A stretch of 64,000 nucleotides of DNA from Dichomitus squalens LYAD-421 SS1 (lineage: Eukaryota; Basidiomycota; Agaricomycetes; Polyporales; Polyporaceae), in the NCBI RefSeq assembly GCF_000275845.1, contig NW_006766892.1, forward strand, positions 462,736 to 526,735, given 5' to 3'. The notes beneath the pieces are model-generated. The model did not search any database. It was not told where the DNA came from and saw only the letters and a program-made list of their open reading frames with translations. Within the stretch, counting starts at the first letter, position 1. The number at the start of each line of letters is the position of its first letter. Below are positions 26,450 through 36,796 of this stretch, one piece after another. The position numbers and the translations under genes were made by a program.

Positions 26450-29400
26450 TCAAGCCTTCGTGAACCACCTCTTCAGGCTCAACTGCCCAATCACATCAAC
26501 CGCCTTCTTCACCTCGAACCGATCCACCCCGCTCCGGTGCAGCGCAAACTCCTTCGCAACGCTCCCCGCGGCCGCAGCCGCAGGCACGAACACCCGGAGA
26601 TCCACCAGCCGCTCGAACGCCTGCCCAACCCAAATCCAAACGCAGCCGATCAGCATCTTTGCCTTCGCCTTCGCTCGCATGGCCCCGCGGCACGCGCGAC
26701 CGAAGGAAAAACAGAACAGTGGGGGGACGTACCGAAAAGAGCACCTCGCGGCTGCAGCGGACCATCCCGACACCGCCCCCCGCGACTTGCACGGGCGCGG
26801 ACTGGGACGTGCGCACCTGCGTCTTGAACGCGTCGTGTAGCATCTCGAACGTGAACGTGTCGTGCCCCGAGGCGGACGCGTGCACGGACGCGATGAGCAG
26901 GCACACTGCCGGATACGGCAGCGCTGTGCAGAGGGCATCGGTCGGCGCTTGCCACAGCGGAAGCGCGACGGAAAAAGGCACTCACTGTCCAAGGGGGCCA
27001 GCCGTGGTGGGCACCGCTGGCTCTTCGTGGCCGAGTCGAGCTTCTCGATCGTAGGAAATGGGGACGAGGGGCTGAGGTCCAGAGCCAAGCGGGTCTGTTT
27101 GGCTTGTTCAGCGGCGCGCAAACACCATCCGGCGCCGGAACCATACTCACCATGATGCGTCGGAACATCTGGAAGTCCCTCGTCAGAGCATACGTCTCCT
27201 TCAACGCCTCGACAACGTCCTCGCTCCCCGCGAACGCCTCCACCGCCTTCGCCCACATGCGCCCCCACTCCTTCTCGTCCGCGCCCTCCTTAGCGCCTTC
27301 GCTCACCACGGACGCGCCAAGGACCGCCTGAGCGAGCTGCACCCAATGCTCCATCTTCGCCGGACACGCCGTCCGGATCATCCGTCCTGAGAATCGGCTC
27401 TTGACGCGCTTCTCGAGCAGGTTGATCGTGTCGACGCGCGCGGTGACCCCGACGACCGCCATACCGCTCCCGCTCCCCGTCCCCGTGCGACAGGCCTGCG
27501 CGGTGTCGAGCAAGCAATAGAGCAGCGCCTGGCGCGCGTGCGTCGCGAAGAGGTCGAAGCCGTCTAGGACGATGATCGTCGGCCGGGGAAGGGTGGGGAT
27601 CATCGAGATGAGCGCAAGGAGGTGCGCGGGCGGGGGGAGCGTGATGGCGAGCCGTGCGTTTTCGGCCGGGGGTAGGGCAGGAGCGCGTTCGACGAACGGG
27701 TTCTCGTCGTCGTCTCCATCGGCGTCCACGTCCAGATCGGCATCTAGGCTTGCATCGCCTTCTGCTTGCTGCTCTGCGGGCGCAGGTGCGCTTTGCTCCT
27801 CGTCTTCCGCGTCTTCCGGGTCGTTAGGGAGGAAAGACTGTCCCGTCTGTTGGGCAAGCTGCCAGGCGATCTCACGGATCGCCAGTCGATCGTTGTGTTG
27901 CGCGTGGCCAGATAGGCGGACGACGATGGGTTTCGAAGGCAACTGGGCGATCGCTTTCTCCACGATCTAGGGTAAGGACCGCATGATGAGGAGGGGCATT
28001 CGTAGTAGACAAGCGGTAGAGACGTACCTGTGTCTTGCCGCTTCCACTAGGACCAATGAGCATACAACTGTTGCCCTCCCCGCGGACGACAGAGCCCGTG
28101 AGCAGCTCGCTAAGTTGCTCGTACGCGGCGTTGTTGGTCGGCGGGTAGTCCTCGCCATAGACTTCAATCTCGTCGATCTCTGGAGGATGTTGCAGCGATT
28201 TGAGGATAGCGCGCTTCTGGCGCTCAAGCAAGGGGTGCAAGTGATCAGGGAGGATCCGCGGCAACTCGTCGGCGGGTCGTTCCACTTGCTTCCCTTTTCG
28301 CTTCGACGGTGAGGCAGGGATAGCCCGTAGTGTAGCACGGGACGGTGATTCTGGCAGCTGCACATGCGGGAGACGCGACTGTAACGGATCTGGAGAAGGT
28401 GTCCTTGCTCCGCGCTGTCTCCCAGCGGATGGAGGGGGAGGCTTACGCTTACTGGGGCTTCCGATAGTCGACGGGAACGCAGCCGGTAGCCTAGGCGTAC
28501 CCGTTGCGAGTATGCGCGCAGACGCAGTCGGGGGCGGTGCTGGTGAGCCCTGGTTGCGTCTGACCGTGGCAAGCATGCGCCGAGGAGTGAGTATCTCGAC
28601 ACACTGCATGATCATTCGAGGGGTGCCTCCCCGAGCAGATCCCGCGGCGCGCGATGGTGTAGTCGGCCGAACGTTGACGCGCTTGGAGGGGGTCAGAAGA
28701 AGCTCGTCTTCAGAGCTTTCAGGCTCCTCCGCTTGAGGTTGTGGAGGGGCCGCTGCCTTGGCAGGAGAGGGATTTCTTGTGGGCGATGGCTCTGGATGTA
28801 GGACGGCCTTGCGCCGACCTCGTCTCTTTGGTGTAGAGGGCGAAGGGTCCTGATGTGGCTCGTCGTTCTCTACCTCCATCGGCTGTTCATCGCTAGCAGC
28901 AGCTTTGGGTGCAGGAGACTTTCCCCGCCGTGCTCGCTTCGGACGAGAGCCCTCGGCAGGTAGGTGAGATTCGCTCGCGGCTTGTGTCTACAGAATCGCT
29001 CGCATGTGAGATGAGATGTTGCGTACGACACCCAAACGCACCTTTCTTGCAGGCCGTCCGCGCTTCTTGGGCTCTTGGATAGGTGACAGCGGCCGCGGCT
29101 CTGGTGGTTCCTGCGCATGCACCTCTTTCACCGCCTCCGGTTCGACCTACCATGGATGTTCGTATCCAAGCATTCCATAACATGATATAACGCATACCTT
29201 CTTTGGCCTCCCTCTTCTCTTCGGAGGGAGAACAGGCTCAGCCCCTTGTGCATCCTGAACTGTGGATTGTGGTTTACGAGCTCGAGTCACTCGTGAAGGG
29301 GGGTTCGTAGACGTCGCGACACTTGTCATATTTTCAGCATCTCCCTCTACTGTCTTCCGCTCCTCATCTGCTTTGTTTGGTCGTCTTGTCCTCTCGGCAA

Positions 29401-29515
29401 GGGGAAGTTCTGCGACCTGTGAATCGTCGGTGGTTGTCGTGTTTCGTGTCCTGCGCCGTGTAGGAGGGGGCTGTTCATTCGTCGCTGTAGGCGCCGCCTT
29501 GCGTTTGGGTGGCAT
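26450..29515 (-). CDS. ORC4: Origin recognition complex subunit 4 with AT-hook-like N-terminal extension
   Basis: Exons 29515-29198, 29146-29042, 28987-28028, 27966-27151, 27094-26986, 26923-26733 and 26620-26450 give 889 aa, roughly twice the length of human ORC4. The extra length is mainly an N-terminal extension of over 400 residues with AT-hook-like motifs: KRRGRPKK (about 99-106), KRGRPARK (134-141), RPKRARRGK (156-164) and KRRGRRK (195-201). The AAA+ part has Walker A GPSGSGKT (453-460), and a Walker B strand TIIVLDGFDLFA in which the usual acidic residue after Asp596 is Gly597. The segment LLEKRVKSRFSGR has the ORC4 signature with its arginine. The Orc4 C-terminal winged-helix region follows (HDTFTFEMLHDAFKTQ ... 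FERLVDLRVFVP). The protein is part of ORC, which marks replication origins. Two ACGCGT boxes lie 120-150 bp upstream. Confidence 0.93.
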
Positions 29516-30273
29516 CAAGGAAGAGACAGGGGTTGAGAGGCTGGCTCACAGTGGGAGACGAGAGTTGGACAAGAGCAGCTTCGCGCCGAGAGCTTGCTCT
29601 GAGGATGAGCGCTCACGAGCCACAGGCGCGAATAGTCACGCGTGACCGACGCGCACCTGACGCGTCCAACAAATGGCGCCCACACGTCGCGTCGCGTCAA
29701 GTCCACCGCTGGACATCTCTCCCACAACATAAACTCCGCGGCGGCGCGACTCTTAGAAATTATATACTTGTCTGCTTAGCCGGCGTTGCTGTTTTACCAC
29801 ATCTGCGAGGATCGAGCAAGACACGACCATGTAATACCATGATCTCTTCACGTTGACTCATTATTCTTGCTCGGCTCCTTGAATAATTTGTGTCGGGAGA
29901 GAGACTTGTTTATGTCGTGAGTTCCTTTGACGGAATTCAGTGTTTAGGGACCTCCCTCTTCGGTGCTATACATGCACCGCGGGATGCCTGCGCGATGGGT
30001 GGCACTTTTGGCGCCCATGGTACCCGGGGTACCACCGTACCAGTAAATTCGACACACACTTGCTCAAAGCAAATATCCGCACGCTCCACTTCACTCAGAA
30101 TAATCGCGTCTAAATCTCGAGCGACCGTCAAGTAGCCCAAGGAATTTCGCCCTAGGCTCTACCAAATATACTCTATTGATCAATCGGAAACACTTGAAAG
30201 TGCGTGAGACATACGCGACTGAGCGGGGATGGGAGTGAAGAGAGAATGTGACTTACGAAGTGTACAACCTCTA
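29516..30273. other. Intergenic: ORC4 promoter and 3' end of HAUS5-like gene
   Basis: About 760 bp. It holds the ACGCGT pair and a 17-bp interrupted palindrome (30018-30034), both listed separately. No gene was recognised. Confidence 0.55.
29638..29665. promoter_or_regulatory. Pair of MCB-like ACGCGT boxes upstream of ORC4
   Basis: ACGCGT at 29638-29643 (inside the palindrome gtcacgcgtgac) and at 29660-29665, about 120-150 bp before the ORC4 ATG. The sequence aaatggcgcc close by is E2F/SBF-like. Regulation is inferred from motif and position. Confidence 0.55.
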
Positions 30274-32361
30274 TCAGATGTGCGACCCAGCGATGATACC
30301 AACCTCTCCTACTAGCCTCTCAATGTCTTCAACAAGGAGGCGGCCCGCTTCCGTCTTCTTCATCTTGCGCTCCAGCAACTTGCCAACGCGCTCCGACACC
30401 TCCATGTCTTCCTTGATATGATTACCTGAGAAGCGAAGTCAACAACTTGTAGATAGTCTGCAAATCGCACGTGGTAGTCTGGACTTACTGATGAGCGTTT
30501 GGTTTTTATACCGGTTCTCAGGTCCTGGAGCGATAAGGGTTCCGGCTTGCGCAAGGAACAGGTCAATCTGTTGCGCTGCAGGTGAATGGGTCAATAGAGT
30601 GGGTGTATGACGAGTCCGCTGTACATACATTCGGCGGCTCGTCGGCGTATCAAATGCAATGCTTCCTCGAAGGCCTGGATCGATATTGAAGTTCGATGCC
30701 AATTGAGATATAGTCTGTCACAAACCAGGCCACTACTCACACCTGCGTGCGCAGGGACTTCAGATGCTCTGCTGCGATTGACTACGGAAAGCCGCAGTAT
30801 GTCTAGATGTCCTTGAGCGCTGTTGGACTCGTCGTGCAACGCGTCCCGCAAAGCAGGCAGGGCCTCATTGGCGAATTCCGTCAACTGTGTGCCATGTGAG
30901 AACCTCATGTAGTACTGTGGAATGAAGACTTACCATTTGAAATGATTGTGCGCATGCTAGGGTCAACGCCGCGGACTGATTAACGAGATCGTGCAGTTGG
31001 TTTTCTTTTTCATCCTGGAGTATCTCATATCAGGAATGATCTATGTGAACAAGGATTAGTGTACCAAACGCCGTGACAGATCTCGTAAGTCTTCCGCTCC
31101 ATCCGGTTCCGAGGGAAGAGGACTGTGATATTGCACGGCCAGTCGAGCTTGGGCCTCCGCAGCAGCGCGCAGCGCTTGACTATGTTGAAAACAAATCAGA
31201 CGTATCATCGCTTGACAGCCACTGACACTCACAACATTGTCGCAACCTCGTCATCATCTGCAGATGCGTTCATCGATCTTGCGACGGCCAAGAGGAGACG
31301 TTGCTTGGCTTTGTTCACCCGTGAAGGCAGTACTGAATCGTTGGGTTGCAGAGAAAGGCGTGAAGCACGCAGGGCGTGAGCTTGCAAAGCCTATGTATAG
31401 TTGTCAGCTTGTGTCCCCTTGCGGCGATAGATACGCTCACCGCAAGTGCGTCTCGCGTGTGCTCCGTGGTTCGACTCTTAGTAGGGCCTCTTAGATGAGG
31501 GATCGTTTCAACATGAGTCTGTACGTGATACAAAGGATTAGTGGGACGTAACCACAAACATGGTGGCATCAAAGCTGACCTGCGTCATATTGGCGCTCCT
31601 ACGACTGTCGGAAGCTGGTAAGGCTGGGCTACTCTTCACAGACACTGGTAACAAACCGGAGTTCGTCGAGTAATCTCGCAATCTCAGCAAAGCGTTCATT
31701 GCGTATCTTGGCTTTCCGCTCCAGGACGGAGAGTAGGACGACTGTCGTCCGCTTCTCCGCGAGTTTCGCCTGCATCTCTCCCTTCTCGCGTTCTATCGGA
31801 TGAAGTAAGAGGGAATCGCGTCTGCATGCTGGATACTGCCATACCGAGACTTTTCAAGGGCTGCATCTGTTCCATCCGGGCGGTTTGCGCGCCCGTAAAC
31901 AAAACGCGACCGTTCGTGAGACGAGACTCCGCTCGCCGGACGCTGGTAAACAGCGCATCAGCATCCAGGTCAGCATACGGCTTCTTGGCTGTTGTGGACC
32001 CGCGAGTTCTGCAAAACCGAACGCGTTGATCATGCGGTCTATCAGTGCAAGTCAGGCACATACTGTTGAATGGCGCTTCTAGCGACTGCAGCCCCTTTTC
32101 TGCCTGAGATGTGGCGAGCGATCACGTCAAGTACATCGGCCATTCGACCCTTGTACAATCTTCCAATTTCTTCTATGGATATCTCAGGAGCGTCAATCTG
32201 TCGTAGGGACGTCATGATATCCTCCTGTGTTGTCGAGTTTCTCGCTGATCCGCCAGTGGTATTCTTATTGCTACAATGTCAGAAAGTAATCTGTGGGCCT
32301 GGCGCAGACAGCTGAGTGTGAGCACAAAGTACCAAGCATACCTTGCAATCTCTGGCGCCAT
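30274..32361 (-). CDS. Coiled-coil protein, possible augmin subunit HAUS5-like
   Basis: Thirteen short exons (32361-32342, 32270-32064, 32008-31845, 31792-31657, 31604-31580, 31518-31441, 31390-31233, 31179-31065, 31014-30934, 30884-30741, 30674-30629, 30575-30489, 30425-30274) join in phase to 470 aa. The N-terminal block, EIGRLYKGRMADVLDVIARH followed by ISGRKGAAVARSAIQQ, resembles the conserved N-terminus of HAUS5 (a 'G-x-x-AD-x-x-x-x-I-x-x-H-V/I' pattern followed by Lys/Arg and Arg-x-x-I). The rest is predicted helical and coiled coil, for instance LEREKGEMQAKLAEKRT and EDMEVSERVGKLLERKMKK. Augmin nucleates microtubules from existing ones in the spindle. An in-frame ATG at 32415 could be the real start. 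The exon chain is convincing; the HAUS5 link is tentative. Confidence 0.6.
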
Positions 32362-32899
32362 ATTGATACTGACGAGATGGGAGTAAAGGAACGTGGCATG
32401 CTGGAACACAGTCACGGTGTGGTCGACTCAAGCGCTTAGACTTTTGTCCTTAGGCGCCTATGTTGAAAAGATGCCTACCATGTTTGACCCGACACCATTA
32501 ATCTCATATCGGGCGGCCACAACATCTTTGGGTCCAAAGTCCTTAGCACTTTCTGGCCAATTGCCTGCTCTCATTGATTTCGTCCCGGGTTACTACTGCC
32601 AGTTATTCCTTCTGACGCTATCTCATCAAGACTACTTTTACACGTTACGTGAGTGGATGCGTACTGGAAGATACGAATTGGGTCTGATATGTCGAAGTGT
32701 AACTGACTGTGAACATAGTAGTACCTCGATTAGTCCGATCCAGCCAGACCCGATGAAGGTAGGAGGGCCTCCGAACTCGTAAGATGCAAGCCTAAAGGAA
32801 TACTAACGTTTGTATGTAGTGCTAGCGAACGATGGATCTGAGTGAAAGACAGTGTCTTGAGCGCGCCGTGTAAACTAGTGAGTGCGTTGTACTGACCCA
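32362..32899. other. Intergenic between HAUS5-like gene and membrane-protein gene A
   Basis: About 540 bp, carrying the promoter of the HAUS5-like gene and the 3' end of gene A. No further feature was seen. Confidence 0.5.
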
Positions 32900-34183
32900 T
32901 CAAGATCCTACGTGGTTGAATGCCGCCCTACCTCCTCGAGAGAATTTCGTGCGGAGTTGCGCGAGCTCCTCCCGTACTGCAACAATATCCTTCTGTAGAG
33001 CATGGCGGCTAGGGGTCTCCTCGGCTGCCACGCTGGCACCGGGATCGGAGCTATGGCCGTACGCTGCCACAGTGGCGACCCCCGCGCCAGAGGATGGGGA
33101 GTTGCTGCTCTCTCTCCGCATATTGAGAGGCACCAGCGGCTTCCAAGCAGTGGCATGATATCTGATATCTAACACGGATTTCGTCTCCGGCTGTGCCGAG
33201 TCGGCGCCCGTTGTCGATTCAGTCGCCTCCTTCCGATAGGCGGTGCGCACGTGTTGTCGTCCAGTTCGCCTGCACTTGCAGAACAGGAGACAGCATAGCA
33301 GGGCGAGTGCTGAGACACCCCCTATCGTCGTCCCCACAATGGCACGTGTCGGTACACGGCGCCGTGTACTAGATGGGTCCAGCGTAGGGGACGCAGCAGT
33401 CGATGTGGTCGGCTCTGCGGGGGGTCTTGACTGTGTTTGGGGTTTGGATGGTGAGTGAGTGATAGCAGGTGGACTACGTCTGGATGCTGATGCGTCAGAA
33501 TTGAACGTACGCCGCAGCTTGGATGTGGAAGGAGCGACCGACCTTGGGGATGACGACACCGACGCGTTTGACGACATTGACGTGTTTGACAATGCCGACG
33601 TGTCCGACGATGCCGACGCGTTTGATGACACCGGGGCAGGAACATTCGGCTCTGTCTCGGATGTGTACACGAGGTAGTCGAAGAGTATCAAGGGAGTGGT
33701 ACCTCGTCCGCGGATGATGAGGGTATGTGCTACGTTCTCGAGAGTCGTGTTTGCGAACACCAGCACATCATACAGGATCGAGCAGGATGCGTCCGGGACG
33801 TTGTTGTACTGTCCAGCAACTTCGTCGTCAAGGATGAAGGAGAGCTGTGACGAGGTGTCGACGGCAGGGAAGATGTTTGCCACCATGTGGTAGACATAGA
33901 CCGCACTTCCCGTAAAGATCACCGTGATGTCGGCATCTTGACCATCCTGCCAGCGGATGGCATGCCACGTTTGGCGGTAAACTTGGCTCGTGTCCACTTG
34001 GAGAATACTTAACCCACAAGGGATGTCGTCCAAACCTTGTTCCCAATATATGGGAGGGGTGTAGGCCGGTGGAACACCAGTCTTTTCGTCTCCGTATTCG
34101 TCGTCAATGGTGTAGTTGACTAGAACGGACTGCGCTAATGCTACCCATAACGGGAGTAGGAGGTACGAGGTGAACACGACCAT
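32900..34183 (-). CDS. Type I membrane protein of a tandem family, copy A
   Basis: Single exon, 427 aa. A hydrophobic N-terminus (SYLLLPLWVALAQS) looks like a signal peptide. The ectodomain (about 20-185) begins VNYTIDDEYGD and has a Cys, then TWHAIRW, the strand FTGSAVYVYHMV, and LILFDYLVYT; it appears all-beta and jelly-roll-like. A Ser/Asn/Thr stalk made of a degenerate repeat (SSNASASSDTSALSNTS) leads to one membrane helix (AIVGTTIGGVSALALLCCLL) and a cytoplasmic tail ending in a short coiled coil (DIVAVREELAQLRTKF). I know this layout as an uncharacterised Agaricomycete family; no function is established to my knowledge. A surface sensor or carbohydrate-binding role is only a guess. Two paralogues follow on the same strand. 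Confidence 0.8.
   Translation of the reverse strand: MVVFTSYLLLPLWVALAQSVLVNYTIDDEYGDEKTGVPPAYTPPIYWEQGLDDIPCGLSILQVDTSQVYRQTWHAIRWQDGQDADITVIFTGSAVYVYHMVANIFPAVDTSSQLSFILDDEVAGQYNNVPDASCSILYDVLVFANTTLENVAHTLIIRGRGTTPLILFDYLVYTSETEPNVPAPVSSNASASSDTSALSNTSMSSNASVSSSPRSVAPSTSKLRRTFNSDASASRRSPPAITHSPSKPQTQSRPPAEPTTSTAASPTLDPSSTRRRVPTRAIVGTTIGGVSALALLCCLLFCKCRRTGRQHVRTAYRKEATESTTGADSAQPETKSVLDIRYHATAWKPLVPLNMRRESSNSPSSGAGVATVAAYGHSSDPGASVAAEETPSRHALQKDIVAVREELAQLRTKFSRGGRAAFNHVGS
33555..33650 (-). repeat. Degenerate tandem repeat coding the Ser/Asn-rich stalk of copy A
   Basis: Units of about 15 bp resembling gacgcgtttgacgac repeat with variation and code for S-N/D-T/A-S steps. The two ACGCGT sites inside it arise from the repeat and from coding sequence. 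Confidence 0.65.
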
Positions 34184-34870
34184 GAGCCTAGGCTACAGAA
34201 ACACCATATCCTTTTGCCCTAACTTCTACCCTAAGTACTACACCATGCAACAGTCCGTTACCACCGCGGTTTACCGCCTTGTAAGCCTTGTATAGGTCAG
34301 ACTGCACGAAACGTCACTCCAGGTGAGGTCCCCGGTCGACCGTCGTGTTGGGGCAACGATGCAACGAGGTGAGGTGAGCCTTTCTTGATGGTCCAAGCAC
34401 AGGTCGGTCTATCGAGAGTTCACATATTAATATACAGGTTGATCGTACGGCTGTTGAGGCGACAATGTACCCTCGGCGTGGGTAAGAAGCAGCACATGGC
34501 CTGGCTTGTGCTATCGGCATAACAAGATCGTGGCCGTTGTCGGACGAACTTGAGCAGGGCTGTGTAGGATTTTTCTCCTCTCCTCGCCATATCGTGGAAC
34601 TCCCGTAATGACTCAGTCATTGCTTTATGTATAGGCCGCAGGTCAAGGTGTATAGCTATCATTCTCCTACAACACAAACAATATCTAGCTCGGGTCAAAG
34701 TCAGAACATCCGAGTTCGCTCGAACTGTGTAGAAACAAGCATGGGATTGCCATTCGGCTGGAAAAGCTGGTAACAAGTAGATAAGTATGAACCAGCGTAC
34801 ACCAGCTGGAACCTGAACGTACACAACACTGATTGTCAATCGCCATAGACTATCAGTCCAGTCAGGACTC
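34184..34870. other. Intergenic between membrane-protein copies A and B
   Basis: About 690 bp. No remnant of a further family copy could be read in either strand. Confidence 0.5.
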
Positions 34871-35851
34871 TCAACTCTCCTGGTCGAAGGCCATCGAATC
34901 TTCATATCTTGCTGTACTGGGCACAGAAGGGATGCTGCGATGACAGATTATATCTAGGGGGTTAAGGCCCTGGGTGACCTCCTCCGATCGGGTATTGATC
35001 ATACCGGTGGAACGTGGAAGAGAGGCTCGTGGGTTCATGATCGGAGACGTGCCAGCATGAGCCTTATATGAGTAGTCCGAGCCAACGTCCGACTCGGACG
35101 CCGTAAGACCGGTGAGGGATGCCCCATTCCATCCAGTGAATAAGGGGTGGGAACGGGAGTATAGTAGACGTCGCCGGAGTGCATAGAACAGTATGACGAT
35201 CAACGTGATCCCTGATATCCCCCCTAATAGTCCTCCGACAAGCTTGGGGACATTGAGATGGTCCTGGGGAGGTAGATCGGAAGTTGTCGTGTAGACGACA
35301 TAGTCGAAGAGGAAGAGGGAGTCGTTGAGTCCGTTGAAACGGATCTCGAGGGAGTGCTCCATATTCGGGAGGGATGTTTCGACGTATACGGGTGTATTGT
35401 ACTCGATCACCGAGCTAGTATTGGGATCGTGGACATATTGATGGACGAGTTCGTTGTCCAGGAAGAAGCTGATATTAGCGAAGGTAGTGACGTTTGGGAT
35501 AGAGTTGGGAACTATGCCGTAGACGTAGACCGCTACGCCTGTGAATGCAACATTGATTACACGATCAGCCTGTCCGCGCTCGTATGTTGTATCGTGCCAA
35601 GTTCCATTGAATACCTGGGAGACATTCAGTATTCCAGGGGTTATGGAACAGTGGTCGCAGGTCGCTCCTTGAGCCCACAATTCCGGAGGGGAGTACTGAG
35701 GGAATATCCCTTCCTCGATGTCTCCGTATTGATCATCTATGGTGCGGTTGACAAGCGATGAAGCAGTAAGCATAGGTGATAGTAGGAAATAGAACAGGTA
35801 GAAAGTTGGCTTAAGACAGAGGAGGCTGGGGTGACAACAACTGCCACGCAT
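34871..35851 (-). CDS. Type I membrane protein of a tandem family, copy B
   Basis: Single exon, 326 aa. It follows the same plan as copies A and C: a hydrophobic leader (FYLFYFLLSPMLTASS), an ectodomain starting VNRTIDDQYGD, a CDHC pair, GTWHDTTYERG, FTGVAVYVYGIVPN, YVHDPNTSS and LFLFDYVVYT. A membrane helix (LVGGLLGGISGITLIVILFYAL) is followed by a basic stop-transfer RRR and a short tail of about 95 residues. Unlike A and C it has almost no Ser-rich stalk between ectodomain and membrane and no terminal coiled coil. Many N-x-S/T sites suggest glycosylation. Function unknown. Confidence 0.8.
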   Translation of the reverse strand: MRGSCCHPSLLCLKPTFYLFYFLLSPMLTASSLVNRTIDDQYGDIEEGIFPQYSPPELWAQGATCDHCSITPGILNVSQVFNGTWHDTTYERGQADRVINVAFTGVAVYVYGIVPNSIPNVTTFANISFFLDNELVHQYVHDPNTSSVIEYNTPVYVETSLPNMEHSLEIRFNGLNDSLFLFDYVVYTTTSDLPPQDHLNVPKLVGGLLGGISGITLIVILFYALRRRLLYSRSHPLFTGWNGASLTGLTASESDVGSDYSYKAHAGTSPIMNPRASLPRSTGMINTRSEEVTQGLNPLDIICHRSIPSVPSTARYEDSMAFDQES

Positions 35852-36796
35852 CTTGTGGTTCTAGCAGGTGCTACTCCTTTTTCCGACCAGGTTTATAGAT
35901 TGCGCAGGAAAACCCCGGTAGTCGTGGGGGGCTTCGGTCTTCATCGAGTCCCTCGGTCGCATGGCGGACATTCCATGATTTCATTGATGGTTGCGACAGA
36001 GCCATGACCACTCATTGAACCTACTACACACAGGGCTAGCCGGTACACTGCGTGGGGAAAACTCTGCGCACTACAGAGGCCTCGCCTAGCCACGTGAACT
36101 CTTTGGAACAAGGTTAGCACTCTCGTGGCAATGAGACTATGTGGAGAGCACAACTTGTGTCCGAATTCTAGTGGCAGTTGCTTCCACTGCCTCGCCGCAG
36201 GATCCGCCAGTGTCAGATGGATGCGAAGTGCGTCGATGGGCAAAATCGTGCGCAACAATTGGCAAACACATGGATCGAGATGACTGCGATAGCACTTGAA
36301 CACGGTGGACGGAACGGAAAGCAGGATGATTCGATCGCGACGCGCTCAATTCTTGTTGGCCGCTCAATTTGCCGCGCGCTTGACGGGCGTCTATAGAGGG
36401 CTGCTAGAAATCCCGACCGGAAGACCGCTTGCTGAATCTCGAGCACCATCCCTTCAATTTTGCTCAAATTTGCAGGAACATATTGAGTTCATAACTGGGC
36501 TGCTGGCGGCGTTTGAGTGAGTGAGCAGGACGTACCGCTATGGGCGCTCCCATGCTGGTACATACCCTGGCCCCCTCAAGCGCGCGGCGAACTGAGCGGT
36601 CGACAAGAATTGAGCACGCCTATTGAGATATTGAGATACTCGGCGAAGATGGTAGGTTACAAAATCTGCTATCGATACACAACATGATCTATATGTGATC
36701 GATGGCAAGCCGGGGTGCTCAAGAGATGATCAGATCATGAGAGACGGCACAGTTTCAAGTACTTCTTCGACTTGAAGCGGCGCATGATGAGCGACC
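35852..36796. other. Intergenic between membrane-protein copies B and C
   Basis: About 950 bp. Only short unsupported frames; no conserved family motif was seen. Confidence 0.5.

Noticed and set aside
33560..33620. ACGCGT sites inside membrane-protein gene A as MCB boxes
   Set aside because: They arise from a coding tandem repeat within an exon, not from a promoter.
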